DNA of 64,000 bases. Origin: an uncultured Gemmatimonadales bacterium (GTDB lineage: Bacteria; Gemmatimonadota; Gemmatimonadetes; Gemmatimonadales; GWC2-71-9). Below the pieces are notes generated by a model. That model was not told the origin of the DNA. It did no database searches and worked only from the letters and a program-made list of their open reading frames with translations. The stretch covers positions 594,585 through 658,584 of the forward strand of contig CAMYLY010000004.1 of assembly GCA_947259405.1 (NCBI GenBank). Direction: 5' to 3'. Positions 46,052-55,218 of the stretch are shown one piece after another. A program made the position numbers and the translations under genes. The stretch's first letter is position 1. Each line of letters begins with the position of its first letter.

Positions 46052-48049
46052 ATGAAACCCGCCTGCTGGATTCCTGTAGTGGCTTGCACGGTCGTGATTG
46101 GCGTTGTCCCCCTGTCCGTGCAGGCACAGGCTGGACCTGAACCCGCTCGCGTCGAGCTGACACAGACTGTCTTGCGACTGGAAGTTGGAGACACAATGCA
46201 GCTGCAAGCGCGCGTCTTCGACGCGAACGGAAATGTGATCGACGTTCCAGTCAGATTCTTTGCCCAACCCCGGCGCCAACTTCCCATCACCCGCGATGGT
46301 ACCGTCATTCCGTTGCGCGGTGGGGAGTTTCAAGTGATTGCCATGGCGCGAGGCAGTCGGCAGTCTGCGCGTGCGTCCATGGAGGTGGTCGTCGCGTTTC
46401 CGGCCATCGATCGGATCGACATCCATGCGATGCATGATCGTTTCTTTGTGGGAGCCGCGGTTCGCCATGATGCCACGGTGATCGACGAGAAGAGCATGGA
46501 GCGGACGGAACTTTCGGTCACGTGGTCCACCTCGGATCCCGAAATTGCCACGGTCGACCGCGCCGGCGTCATGACGGCCCATCGGGCCGGTACGGTGCGC
46601 TTGTTGGCTTCGGCCGAAGGTGTGACTGGGCAACATACGTACACGGTGATCGACAACCCCATTGGGACCCTCACGCTCGACGTGCCTGATGATCGAGTTC
46701 GGACCGGCGACGTGGTCCACGTTTCGTCTGCAGCACTCGATGCACGTGGTGTTCGGCTGGACGATGCGCCGATCCATTACACCTTGCTGCAGTATCCCGA
46801 GGATTCTGTGGTCGCTCAATTCCCGGGTGCCGAGATCGACGACCAGGGGCGGTTCGTCGCATACAAGGGCGGGAGCTATACGGTGATGGCGGTCGCGCCC
46901 GGTCACGTAGCAACGCATACGATCGAGGTGACTCAGCGACATGTGAGCCAGTTGACCGAGTTGGTTGGGCAGGCTGCGGTGCACAATGTCCGCACCTCGG
47001 ATCTGTGGGTCTGGGAGGGGGTGGACGGTCGCGATTACGCAGTCACGGGCACATGGGGGGCTTTCGGGGCAGCGTACTTCTGGGACGTCACGGATCCGTC
47101 CAACCCACTGATGACCGATAGCGTCGTCGTCGATGCCCGCACGGTGAATGACGTCAAGGTGAACGAGGATGGCAGCGTGTGTGTGATCACACGCGAAGGA
47201 GCGTCGAATCGACGGAATGGCATTGTGATTCTCGACTGTACGGATCCTCGTAACGTACGCGTGCACGCTACCTTCGATGACGATCTCACCGGCGGCGTGC
47301 ACAACGTGTTCGTCTGTGATGAGCACGTGTACGCCGTTAACAATGGTCGGAAGTTCGACGTCATCAGTATCCAAGACCCAGCCAATCCCCGGCGCGTGGG
47401 GATGTTCGAGCTGGAGACGCCAGGGCATGCAATACATGACATATGGATCGTGGACGGCATTGCCTACACGTCAAACTGGGGCGACGGCGTCGTCTTGATC
47501 GACGTTGGCAACGGAATAGCCGGCGGTAGCCCGTCCAACCCGGTCAAGATTGCCCAGTACCGTGACTTTGGCGGTGCGACACACGCAGCGTTTCCCTACC
47601 GGAGTCCGACCGGCAAGTTCTACGTCTTCATGGGAGACGAACGTGGGCGCTCGAACGGTGGTAGTGGCGCTGAGGGTGAGCCTGAGGCGATGTCTGGATA
47701 CATCCACATCGTCGACTTCACGGATCCGCGGAATCCGGAAGAGGTCGCCCGCTACGAGGTTCCGGAAGCCGGATCGCACAACTATTGGATCGAAGACGAC
47801 GTGCTGTACGCTGCGTTCTATAATGGCGGCGTGCGGGTGGTCGACATTTCGGGCGAACTCAAAGGCAATCTCACGCATCAGGGTCGAGAGATGGCACGAT
47901 ACATGGCATTCGATCCGAACGGCTACGTGGCGAATGCGCCGTTTACGTGGGGGCCTCAGCTGTACAAAGGGAACTTGTTCTTCGCCGAGCACTACAGTGG
48001 TCTCTGGGCCATCAAGCTCAAGCCACAGCAACAGACGCTGACGCCGTGA
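46052..48049 (+). CDS. Exported protein with Ig-like domains and LVIVD beta-propeller
   Basis: The 665-residue protein has a signal peptide (cleavage near VQAQA). It then carries two BIG2-type Ig-like domains (about 30-300; WSTSDPEIATVDRAGVMTA is typical), followed by a propeller of LVIVD repeats (about 305-655) with units such as YFWDVTDPSNP, VISIQDPANPRRVG and IVDFTDPRNPEEVA. It is likely periplasmic or surface-exposed. GAGG lies 7 nt before the ATG. The following YVTN gene overlaps it as GTGA, so both are made together. Function unknown; binding or adhesion is the usual guess for this combination. Confidence 0.87.
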   Translation: MKPACWIPVVACTVVIGVVPLSVQAQAGPEPARVELTQTVLRLEVGDTMQLQARVFDANGNVIDVPVRFFAQPRRQLPITRDGTVIPLRGGEFQVIAMARGSRQSARASMEVVVAFPAIDRIDIHAMHDRFFVGAAVRHDATVIDEKSMERTELSVTWSTSDPEIATVDRAGVMTAHRAGTVRLLASAEGVTGQHTYTVIDNPIGTLTLDVPDDRVRTGDVVHVSSAALDARGVRLDDAPIHYTLLQYPEDSVVAQFPGAEIDDQGRFVAYKGGSYTVMAVAPGHVATHTIEVTQRHVSQLTELVGQAAVHNVRTSDLWVWEGVDGRDYAVTGTWGAFGAAYFWDVTDPSNPLMTDSVVVDARTVNDVKVNEDGSVCVITREGASNRRNGIVILDCTDPRNVRVHATFDDDLTGGVHNVFVCDEHVYAVNNGRKFDVISIQDPANPRRVGMFELETPGHAIHDIWIVDGIAYTSNWGDGVVLIDVGNGIAGGSPSNPVKIAQYRDFGGATHAAFPYRSPTGKFYVFMGDERGRSNGGSGAEGEPEAMSGYIHIVDFTDPRNPEEVARYEVPEAGSHNYWIEDDVLYAAFYNGGVRVVDISGELKGNLTHQGREMARYMAFDPNGYVANAPFTWGPQLYKGNLFFAEHYSGLWAIKLKPQQQTLTP

Positions 48050-49170
48050 GCCCGCGGTCAGACGGTCGGGTGGGCGGGCGGACGACCTCCTGGCGCGATC
48101 GTGGTGTCTGTCCTCCTCCCGTGCTGCGCATTCTGTGGTCGATGGTGTTCGGAACGTTGTTGCTTCCCCCTCCCATCCCAGCCCAGGACTCCTATCTGTT
48201 TTATGTGGCTGCCGAATCCGCCGACGAGGTGGCCCTCATGCGATTTACGCCCGGACAGGGCCTTGCAATTGAAAAGGCGATCCCCGTTGGCTTCTGGCCC
48301 GCGGAGATGGAGGGTGCGCACGGAGTAAACGTGTCGCCAGACGGACGGTTTTGGTATCTGACATTGGGTCATGGCTTCCCATTCGGGACACTGTTGAAAT
48401 ACAAGACGGGATCCGATTCGCTGCTTGGACAGACTGAGTTGGGCTTGTTCCCCGCCACCATCGCGCTCACTGGCCAGGGTGACTTGGCCTTCGTCGTAAA
48501 CGCCAACTTCCACGGCGAGAAGGTGCCCAGTACGGTTTCGGTGGTCGATACGGACTTGATGATCGAATTGGACCAACTCGAAACGTGCACGATGCCGCAC
48601 GGGTCGCGTATGGGTGCTGATGGCACCAAGCACTACTCCGCGTGCATGATGGACGACCGTTTAGTCGAGATCGACACGCGAGCGATCGATGTCAGCCGAA
48701 CATTGGACGTATCACCGGCCGATGGGTCGGTGTGCTCGCCCACCTGGGCCGCGCCATCGCCCAATGGCCGGCATGTATACGTGATGTGTAACAAGAGCCA
48801 TGAGGTGGTTGAGGTCGATATCGTCGAGTGGGCAATTGCGAGGCGGTGGGATGCGGCAACAGCTCCGTACAACGCCCACGTGACGCCAGATGGCTCAAAG
48901 CTCCTGGTTACACAGAAGGGAAGCGCCGAGTTTAGCGTATGGGACACCCAATCGGGAAGTCGCCTCGCGTTACTTCCGAGCACCCGAACAGTCACGCATG
49001 GCGTGGCCGTGTCGTCCGATGGGCGTTATGCATTCGTATCGAACGAGGGCGTTGGTGGCCAACCCGGCACCGTCGATGTCTTCGACCTGATGATGCTAGC
49101 AAAGGTGGCGACAGCCGAGATGGGGAAGCAAGCAGGCGGAATCGCCTTTTGGAAGCAACTGGGCGGTTGA
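48046..49170 (+). CDS. Exported YVTN-type beta-propeller protein
   Basis: The 374-residue protein starts with GTG at 48046, overlapping the previous stop as GTGA. It has a long polar n-region, a hydrophobic stretch (VLRILWSMVFGTLLLPPP), then a signal site near PAQDS. Blades with SPDGRFWYLTL, TPDGSKLLVT and SSDGRYAFVSNE turns mark a seven-bladed YVTN/lactonase-like propeller, with four to six cysteines that may pair. It has no catalytic residues I recognise. An ATG at 48142 is an alternative start. Probably a partner of the LVIVD protein. Confidence 0.82.
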   Translation: MSPRSDGRVGGRTTSWRDRGVCPPPVLRILWSMVFGTLLLPPPIPAQDSYLFYVAAESADEVALMRFTPGQGLAIEKAIPVGFWPAEMEGAHGVNVSPDGRFWYLTLGHGFPFGTLLKYKTGSDSLLGQTELGLFPATIALTGQGDLAFVVNANFHGEKVPSTVSVVDTDLMIELDQLETCTMPHGSRMGADGTKHYSACMMDDRLVEIDTRAIDVSRTLDVSPADGSVCSPTWAAPSPNGRHVYVMCNKSHEVVEVDIVEWAIARRWDAATAPYNAHVTPDGSKLLVTQKGSAEFSVWDTQSGSRLALLPSTRTVTHGVAVSSDGRYAFVSNEGVGGQPGTVDVFDLMMLAKVATAEMGKQAGGIAFWKQLGG

Positions 49171-49201
49171 GTGACAAGGAGGGTACGCGGGGTTGACCCG
49201 C

Positions 49202-50536
49202 TCAACCAACACGTCGCGTCTTCCTCCGCATGAAGTCCATCAAGATGTACTGACCAAGTGTTACCGTATTCGTGAAGTACGCCTTCCCTCTGGAAATTTC
49301 ACATACTTTCTTGACGAACTCGATTAGCATGCGTTCACGTGCGAGCATGAACGTGTTGATCATGATGCCGGCGCGACGGCAGATTGAAACCTCGCGGTAC
49401 GTTTCCTTGAGGATTACGGGATCGAGCCCCATCGAGTTCACGTACACCCGCCCGTCCGGCATCGTGAGCGCCGATGGTTTCCCGTCCGTGATCATGACGA
49501 TCTGGCGCATGTCCTTCTTCTGGGACAGCAAGATGCGGCGCGCGAGTTTGAGCCCCTCAGCCGTGTTCGTGTGATAAGGGCCCACCTGGGCTTCCGCGAG
49601 CTTGGCCAGGGGGAGCTCCTCGGCGGAGTCATGGAACAGGACGCACCGAATGGAGTCGCCTGGGAACTGTGTCCGAATCAGGTGCGTCAGTGCTAGCGCC
49701 ACCTTCTTAGCCGGCGTGAACCGATCTTCGCCGTACAGAATCATGGAGTGCGAGCAATCCAACATGAGCACGGTCGCCGCACTCGACCGATACTCGCTTT
49801 GGTGCACCATGAGATCGGGATAGTCGATGTCGATCAGCGGTTGTTCGAGTTCGGCCTCGTTCAACTGTTTTTCTGCCCACCCTCCACGCGCGACGGCACG
49901 CTTGAGTGTCTCCGGAACGTCGAGGTTGAGCGTATCACCGAACTCGTAGGGCTTGGATGCAGCTTCGGCTTCCACACCAGTGGCGAGATGTTCGGTGTCG
50001 TGAGCACCGAAGCTGGATTTGCCGATGCTTCCCAGGAGATGGCGCAGTGCGCGGTAACCGAGGAAGTCGAGTCCCTTCTCGGTGACGGAGAAGTTGACCT
50101 TCTGCGCCGCTGATTGTGCCTGCCCGCCGGGTCCGAACACTTGCTGGTGCTCGTTCGGCATCTGCTGATCACCGGGATCGACACTGAGATACCCCTCGTC
50201 GACGAGTCGCTGAATGACTTGGTCGATGAGATCCGCCAGATCCTGCTGCACCTGAGCGTCATGCGCATCATCGCCCGTGGCTTCGCCGCGCAGGGCCTTG
50301 AGCATGTCCTCCGTGAGTTGACCTGAGTCCATGAGCGCCTGCATGATGGCTTGCTTGAGCGTGTCGAGGGTCTGGTCGCTCTCGTCCTCACCGAACTCGC
50401 CCCAATACGGGTGATAGTGTGGCCCTCCGGCAAAGCCCGATTGTAGCAGGAAATCGCTCAACTGATCGAGGAGGTCCTCGACATTGACGGCATCGAGGAG
50501 GCCGGGAACGAACTTGGAATACGTTGTATAGCGCAT
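49202..50536 (-). CDS. VWA domain protein, CoxE/ChlD-like
   Basis: The 444-residue protein has an acidic helical N-terminal half (about 1-220), and a C-terminal von Willebrand A domain with the MIDAS motif DCSHS in [12 protein letters not shown], the Thr of TNTAEGL and the Asp of [10 protein letters not shown]. Proteins of this pattern accompany AAA ATPases of the MoxR or Mg-chelatase type, and such a gene lies at 55219-56691 in the same direction. I use the ATG at 50536; AAGAGA precedes it. The target complex is unknown. Confidence 0.88.
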   Translation of the reverse strand: MRYTTYSKFVPGLLDAVNVEDLLDQLSDFLLQSGFAGGPHYHPYWGEFGEDESDQTLDTLKQAIMQALMDSGQLTEDMLKALRGEATGDDAHDAQVQQDLADLIDQVIQRLVDEGYLSVDPGDQQMPNEHQQVFGPGGQAQSAAQKVNFSVTEKGLDFLGYRALRHLLGSIGKSSFGAHDTEHLATGVEAEAASKPYEFGDTLNLDVPETLKRAVARGGWAEKQLNEAELEQPLIDIDYPDLMVHQSEYRSSAATVLMLDCSHSMILYGEDRFTPAKKVALALTHLIRTQFPGDSIRCVLFHDSAEELPLAKLAEAQVGPYHTNTAEGLKLARRILLSQKKDMRQIVMITDGKPSALTMPDGRVYVNSMGLDPVILKETYREVSICRRAGIMINTFMLARERMLIEFVKKVCEISRGKAYFTNTVTLGQYILMDFMRRKTRRVG

Positions 50537-50579
50537 AGTCTCTTGTTGCAAACCTGTACTGTGATGATTGTTCCCGTCA

Positions 50580-51785
50580 ATGTCCTCGTTCGGTGCATTC
50601 CGCCATCGAGCCTACCGGCTCTACTTCAGCGGCTTCCTCATCTCGCTCATCGGGGTCTGGATGCAGCGCGTCGCGCAATCGTGGCTCGTACTGGAACTGA
50701 CCGACTCGGCGTTTTGGGTCGGTGCGGTGAGCGCTGTCGCTGCTGCCCCGATGCTGCTGTTCACACTATACGCTGGTGCGTTGGCAGATCAACTCCCAAA
50801 GCGACCGCTCGTCGTTACGACGCAGTCCATTGCCGCGGTAGCCGCGCTTCTGCTCGCCGCCGTGACCCTGAGTGCGTCAGTCGCGCTTTGGCATGTGGTC
50901 GCTGCGGCCATCGTGATGGGTACGGCCAACGCGTTCGGGCTCCCGGCACGCCAAGCATTTGTCACGCAGATGGTTGGTCGTGAAGATCTCACGAGCGCGA
51001 TCGCGTTGAACTCCTCCGCATTCAACGCGAGTCGCATGATCGGTCCGGCCATAGCCGGCACGGTCGTGGCGACCGTAGGGGTCGGGGTGTGTTTCCTCGC
51101 CAACGGCGTGAGCTACCTGGCCATCATCGTGGCGCTCTTGGCAATTCGAGTGTCAGAACTCCGTGATGAAGCGAGGACCACCAAAACGGCACGGCAGGCG
51201 ATCGGTGAAGGCCTCCGATACGTCTTGCACACCCCGCATGCGCGCCTACTGGTCACCAACATCGCCGTCTTCAGCATCTTCACGTTGCCGATGCTCGTCC
51301 TCATGCCGGTAGTGGCACGTGATGTCCTTGACGGGGGCGCACCCGAGTACGGATGGCTCATGTCAGTAGTAGGTGCTGGGGCTATTGTCGGGGCGCTCTT
51401 GTTAGCGGCGGTCGGGCATCGCGTCCATCGAGGGAGGCTCCTCGGGATCGCGACCGGGGGTGTGGGGGTCGCGGCCCTGGTCTTTGCGCTCCAGACGTCC
51501 CTGGGACCGGCTATGGCAGTGTTGGGCATCTTCGGCTTCATGATGATCATCATGACCGCACTGACTAACACGCTCTTGCAGACGCTTGCCCCAGATGAGT
51601 TGCGGGGACGAGTAATCTCCTTTTACGCGTTTGCGTTCCTCGGCTTGAGCCCTGTTGGCGCACTCCAGGTCGGCATCGTGGCAGAACGGTTCGGGCCCAT
51701 GATCGCCATCGCTATCGGGGGCGTGGCAATGGCGATGTCGGCCGGCCGCACGATGCTAGCGCCAGCCCTGCGCACCACGGGATAG
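50580..51785 (+). CDS. MFS transporter (MFS_3, EntS-like)
   Basis: The 401-residue protein has 12 hydrophobic segments and starts with SSFGAFRHRAYRLYFSG, a motif of the MFS_3 group. The A-loop reads GALADQLPKRPLVV and the motif near TM8 PDELRGRVIS. The ATG at 50580 is preferred over a TTG 12 nt earlier. The group exports siderophores or drugs; no neighbouring biosynthesis genes support a specific substrate. It is divergent from the VWA gene (43 bp) and convergent with the DUF2007 gene. Confidence 0.88.
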   Translation: MSSFGAFRHRAYRLYFSGFLISLIGVWMQRVAQSWLVLELTDSAFWVGAVSAVAAAPMLLFTLYAGALADQLPKRPLVVTTQSIAAVAALLLAAVTLSASVALWHVVAAAIVMGTANAFGLPARQAFVTQMVGREDLTSAIALNSSAFNASRMIGPAIAGTVVATVGVGVCFLANGVSYLAIIVALLAIRVSELRDEARTTKTARQAIGEGLRYVLHTPHARLLVTNIAVFSIFTLPMLVLMPVVARDVLDGGAPEYGWLMSVVGAGAIVGALLLAAVGHRVHRGRLLGIATGGVGVAALVFALQTSLGPAMAVLGIFGFMMIIMTALTNTLLQTLAPDELRGRVISFYAFAFLGLSPVGALQVGIVAERFGPMIAIAIGGVAMAMSAGRTMLAPALRTTG

Positions 51786-51789
51786 GGGG

Positions 51790-52029
51790 CTATTGCGGCG
51801 CCTCGTCTAGATCGAGCGCTTCGCGGGCTTCGGAGAGACGAGTACTGGGGACGAGCACCGCGACGCCGCGCACAGTGTCGCCGGAGAATCCCGGCCCAAA
51901 AAGGCCGGTTGCACCCCGCTTGTCCACGCGACTCGCAATACCGCAGGCTTGCAGCCTCCCGACCGCCAAGTCAGCCTCGTGGCCCGCGCGGTAGGTGGCA
52001 ACGACTTTCCAGCTTATCGATTCGCTCAT
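51790..52029 (-). CDS. DUF2007-type small signal-transducing protein
   Basis: The 79-residue protein shows the family's pattern WKVVATYRAGHEADLAVGRL then LQACGIASRVDK, with a central Gly-rich strand region. DUF2007 proteins are small ferredoxin-like folds suspected to bind metals or nucleotides in signalling. The stop is 1 bp from the previous membrane-protein gene in this direction, so they form a pair. Confidence 0.8.
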   Translation of the reverse strand: MSESISWKVVATYRAGHEADLAVGRLQACGIASRVDKRGATGLFGPGFSGDTVRGVAVLVPSTRLSEAREALDLDEAPQ

Positions 52030-52030
52030 G

Positions 52031-52390
52031 TCAGTATGATCGAAAGAGTGGGACGGCGTCTTCGTGTGTCAGGACCCAAAGGGTATACACCCCGAGCGCC
52101 GTTCCGATCGGCACTTCGAGAAGGTGCAGGCATCCGAGAATGATCGCGAGGATCCGCGCCCAACTCTTCTGTGCCAGGAGCCCGAAGCCAGCGATGAGCC
52201 CTGGCGCGGCAAGTATGGCCATGAACACTGCGACCAGCGTACCGATGAGACCGAGTACGCCGGCCGCTTGAACATCACCTGAGAGGATTCCTATGCCTGA
52301 GAGCAAGAAGAACACGAGCACACCGATGATGAGCGCGATGGCGTGATAGATCAGGTAGATCAAGCCGAGTGCTCGAACGTGGTTGTGCAT
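52031..52390 (-). CDS. Small multi-pass membrane protein
   Basis: The 119-residue protein has four hydrophobic helices (about 10-30, 36-52, 60-78 and 88-106) and no recognised catalytic motif. The start at 52390 has AGAGGA about 6 nt upstream. It precedes the DUF2007 gene by one base, so translation is coupled. I do not recognise the family with confidence. Confidence 0.75.
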   Translation of the reverse strand: MHNHVRALGLIYLIYHAIALIIGVLVFFLLSGIGILSGDVQAAGVLGLIGTLVAVFMAILAAPGLIAGFGLLAQKSWARILAIILGCLHLLEVPIGTALGVYTLWVLTHEDAVPLFRSY

Positions 52391-52524
52391 GCCAGTCCTC
52401 TTTTCGACACAATACGCAACTTGCTTCAAATCGTTTCAACGTTGGACATGCTGTTCACATGTGATCATTGCTTGACCGGCGGGAATCGCGCATGGGTCAC
52501 CGCTGCGCGCGCCTTCACATCGTG

Positions 52525-53028
52525 CTACATCCGTGTATCGGCTGTTGGGCCATACACCATTGGCAGCGGGACATCACGCAACCGCAAATAGACGGTCATC
52601 TGTCCCCGATGGTGATACACGTGGTTGAACAGAAACGACCGCAACACGCCGGCACGTGGCTGCGTGAACACGGTCCGGCCGCCATTCTTCAGTGTCCATG
52701 GTTTCATGAATTCTTCATCCGATGTGCTGGCAATGGCATCACGAGCGTCCTTGACATTGGCATCGAATACTTCGAGCAAGTCGGTCGAGGTCGTGTAGCT
52801 CCGCGTCGGCGCGTCGGATCCATCGGGCGGGTTCAAGTCGTATTCGGACTTGGTCAGGGTCATGCGAGTCCACGTCAGAAGGTTGGCAATGTGGAGTGCC
52901 AACTCCCCCATCGTGTAGGATTTGTCGTGGGGCTTCCATGCGGCATATTCGTCGGTCACCAGGCTCAACACGGTGCGTGTGGAGGCCATTTCGTGATCAA
53001 ACTCGGGCAGAAGCTGTTCGGCAATCAT
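52525..53028 (-). CDS. DinB family (DUF664) protein
   Basis: The 167-residue four-helix protein has DinB features: KSYTMGELALHIANLLTW supplies the first metal histidine and NHVYHHRGQMTVYLRL supplies the paired histidines of a likely Ni/Zn site. DinB proteins in this group are stress-linked and may act as thiol or hydrolytic enzymes with mycothiol or bacillithiol. No neighbouring thiol-biosynthesis gene is seen here. Confidence 0.88.
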   Translation of the reverse strand: MIAEQLLPEFDHEMASTRTVLSLVTDEYAAWKPHDKSYTMGELALHIANLLTWTRMTLTKSEYDLNPPDGSDAPTRSYTTSTDLLEVFDANVKDARDAIASTSDEEFMKPWTLKNGGRTVFTQPRAGVLRSFLFNHVYHHRGQMTVYLRLRDVPLPMVYGPTADTRM

Positions 53029-53106
53029 TGGGGCTCCATGCGTGTAGGTTTTGCGGCCAAACTACGTCGTCATCGATCACGGTGCCTCACTCGGGCGTTG
53101 GGCAGT

Positions 53107-53805
53107 TTATCCGTACGACACACCAGGATGGACAATATTCACAGCGAAGAGAAAGATCGGCTGGAATATTTGTCCGAATACCTGCCAGGCGATGATGATG
53201 CCGATGAGTGCCAGGCCAGGCTGCGTCCAGATGAATTGCTGATACCGGGGTATGGTGCGATCCGAAAGTAGGAGGGGGAGTGCACCGCTCCCATCCAGCG
53301 GTGGGATGGGGAGCATGTTCAAGATGAAGAGAATCAGGTTCAACGAAAAAACTGCTCCAAGCGCAAACGCGACGCCGTCCAATGCTGGGCTCGAGCCCGT
53401 CACAATGTGGCCGAACCTGACGCTGGACGGTGAGCTCAACACGTCCGCGAGGAGCGCGACGTAGATGATGATGCCCGACAGAACGATAAGCATGAGGTTG
53501 GCCGCGGGGCCGGCGAGCGCCATCCAGGCCGCGCGTTTAGGGAAACGCATGGCCCATCGAACGTCATAAGGAGCACTCGCGTAGCCGAAAGGCCATCCGG
53601 CGAGGAACACCGAGACAATCGGGAGTGCGACCATACCAATGGGTTCACGCTTGATGTGCGGCCGAGGATCGAGTGACACTTGGCCGCCGTGGTAAGCGGT
53701 GAGGTCGCCGCCGAGCTTGGCTGCCCAGGCATGGGCCGCCTCATGCAGCGTGGTCGAGATGAGGAACACGACGTAATACACCAGTCCGTCAGCAATATTC
53801 GGCAT
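53107..53805 (-). CDS. Site-2 protease family zinc metalloprotease (M50)
   Basis: The 232-residue membrane protease has HEAAHAWAA (the HExxH motif) in the first helix and NMLPIPPLDG, the third ligand, in a later one. Five to six hydrophobic segments fit the compact M50 group. There is no PDZ domain. It sits 17 bp downstream of the predicted membrane protein at 53823-54491, so the two may be partners. Likely cuts membrane-bound regulators. Confidence 0.92.
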   Translation of the reverse strand: MPNIADGLVYYVVFLISTTLHEAAHAWAAKLGGDLTAYHGGQVSLDPRPHIKREPIGMVALPIVSVFLAGWPFGYASAPYDVRWAMRFPKRAAWMALAGPAANLMLIVLSGIIIYVALLADVLSSPSSVRFGHIVTGSSPALDGVAFALGAVFSLNLILFILNMLPIPPLDGSGALPLLLSDRTIPRYQQFIWTQPGLALIGIIIAWQVFGQIFQPIFLFAVNIVHPGVSYG

Positions 53806-53822
53806 TGGCCGTCGAGAATCGC

Positions 53823-54491
53823 TTAGAGGTGAAGGGCCTGCCGAAGTGCCTCCGTCAAGGCATTCAGCTTGTTCTTGAACTTCGCCGTATTACGCCGCCA
53901 GATAACCCTAGTAAGTAACAGGCCACCGGCAACCCCAGATCCAAAGAGGGTCATTCCGACCGCCACGCCAGGCTCCGTGATCGCGCCCGTTACTACGCCC
54001 GCCAAGATCCCGATGCTCATCGAGCCGACACCCGTGAGGACGGCAGCTCCTCCGCGATCTGCGATGATCTCGACGCTCGTGCTCCCCGCACGCTTGCTGA
54101 TCGTCACCGCCAGTTGACTCGGCTCTCCAACGGTCTTCCATTCCATGGATCCCATCACTTCGGTCGTCACTCCCTGATGCCCCAGGAGGCGTCGCGCGAT
54201 AGCGACGAGTTCCTGCGCCTTCTCGGGTGAAATCTCGCCATCTTGAGTGAGCCGAACTTGGTAGAGAGCGCCGCCACCAAAGAACCGTGCCAGCGCACCG
54301 GGGCTGTCGATTGGCAGCTGGGTGGCCGCTTGCGCAACCAATTCCGGGTCGAGACCGATTTCACGCGCAATGTCCTGAATAGTCTCCAGGTCCAACCCCT
54401 CGCCACGGTTGGCGCCCTGTGCCTGAAGATCAGTCGCCTTGCGGAGAATCAGCGCGACTTCTTCATCGGTGTATTGACGATCAGCACTCAC
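53823..54491 (-). CDS. Membrane protein with helical N-terminal domain
   Basis: The 222-residue protein starts at a GTG. Its N-terminus YTDEEVALILRKATDLQ forms two helices, followed by a soluble sandwich region (to about 150), then two hydrophobic segments (about 150-170 and 178-195) and a basic C-terminal helix. The N-terminal motif recurs in proteins of related bacteria, as far as I recall, but no function is known. It is immediately upstream of the site-2 protease gene, and its membrane-anchored layout would suit a substrate or regulator. Confidence 0.7.
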   Translation of the reverse strand: MSADRQYTDEEVALILRKATDLQAQGANRGEGLDLETIQDIAREIGLDPELVAQAATQLPIDSPGALARFFGGGALYQVRLTQDGEISPEKAQELVAIARRLLGHQGVTTEVMGSMEWKTVGEPSQLAVTISKRAGSTSVEIIADRGGAAVLTGVGSMSIGILAGVVTGAITEPGVAVGMTLFGSGVAGGLLLTRVIWRRNTAKFKNKLNALTEALRQALHL

Positions 54492-54540
54492 TCATGCCCC
54501 GTTCAGGTCACGACTCGGTGTGTGGGCTCGATGACCGGAC

Positions 54541-55176
54541 TTAGGTCCAGCCTCGCATTCCCGCGGCCTGCACGATGAGGTTCGCGCATTGCTCGTACGA
54601 GAACACGCCGCTGTTGAAGACAAGGTGGTAGTTGGCCGGGTTGTCCCACCGGCGGTCGTAATGGGCCTTCACGTAGCGCCGCCGTCCTTCATCGACCTTC
54701 TCAATCTTCTCCTTCGCCTCATCGCGCGCTAACCCGAGCCGTTCCGTAGCTGCCGCGATTCGGGATTCGAGGGAGCCCACGACAAAAACGTGCAATGCGT
54801 CCGGGCGACCCGCGAGGGCCGCTTGCGCTCCCCTCCCAACCATGACGACGTGGGGTTCGGCTGCGGCCAGCTGATCGATGACCATCTGCGTCGCCTTCAC
54901 CATCCGCTCGTCGTAGCCTAACCGTGCGTCTGGTGCTTCGCCGGTGGACACGAATACTTCGGGCGACGAAATCGCGAGCGCATCGGCGAGACGCTCCACG
55001 AGCGACGGGACTCGCTCCTCGTGTTCCTGGACCTCCTCCTTCGACAAGCCGGCGCGCTCGGCCACGCGGTCGATGAAGTCGTTGTCAATGACCGGCCAGT
55101 CCAGTCGCTCGCCGACGAGTGCGGCGATGACCGACCCGCCCGAAGCGTACTGTCGCGAGATGGTAATGACCGACAT
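54541..55176 (-). CDS. Cytidylate kinase-like protein (PF13189)
   Basis: The 211-residue protein has MSVITISRQYASGGSVIAAL with the Gly-Ser P-loop-like turn of the Cytidylate_kin2 group, WPVIDNDFIDRVAE, and VVMVGRGAQAAL. The reduced P-loop (lacking the classic GxxGxGKS) is normal for this group. It may phosphorylate CMP or a similar nucleotide, but a regulatory kinase role is equally possible. It is followed by the membrane protein and protease genes. Confidence 0.83.
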   Translation of the reverse strand: MSVITISRQYASGGSVIAALVGERLDWPVIDNDFIDRVAERAGLSKEEVQEHEERVPSLVERLADALAISSPEVFVSTGEAPDARLGYDERMVKATQMVIDQLAAAEPHVVMVGRGAQAALAGRPDALHVFVVGSLESRIAAATERLGLARDEAKEKIEKVDEGRRRYVKAHYDRRWDNPANYHLVFNSGVFSYEQCANLIVQAAGMRGWT

Positions 55177-55218
55177 GACGGTTAGCGAGCGTGGTGGAGG
55201 TTCGTCAACGCGGGGTCG

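Noticed and set aside
45899..47437. A 512-codon open frame on the minus strand opposite the LVIVD gene
   Set aside because: His/Arg/Asp-rich translation with no recognisable fold; it is an antisense shadow of the propeller repeats.
49191..49207. GGTTGA-cccgc-TCAACC hairpin between converging genes as a terminator
   Set aside because: It overlaps the VWA stop codon and no T-run follows on either strand.
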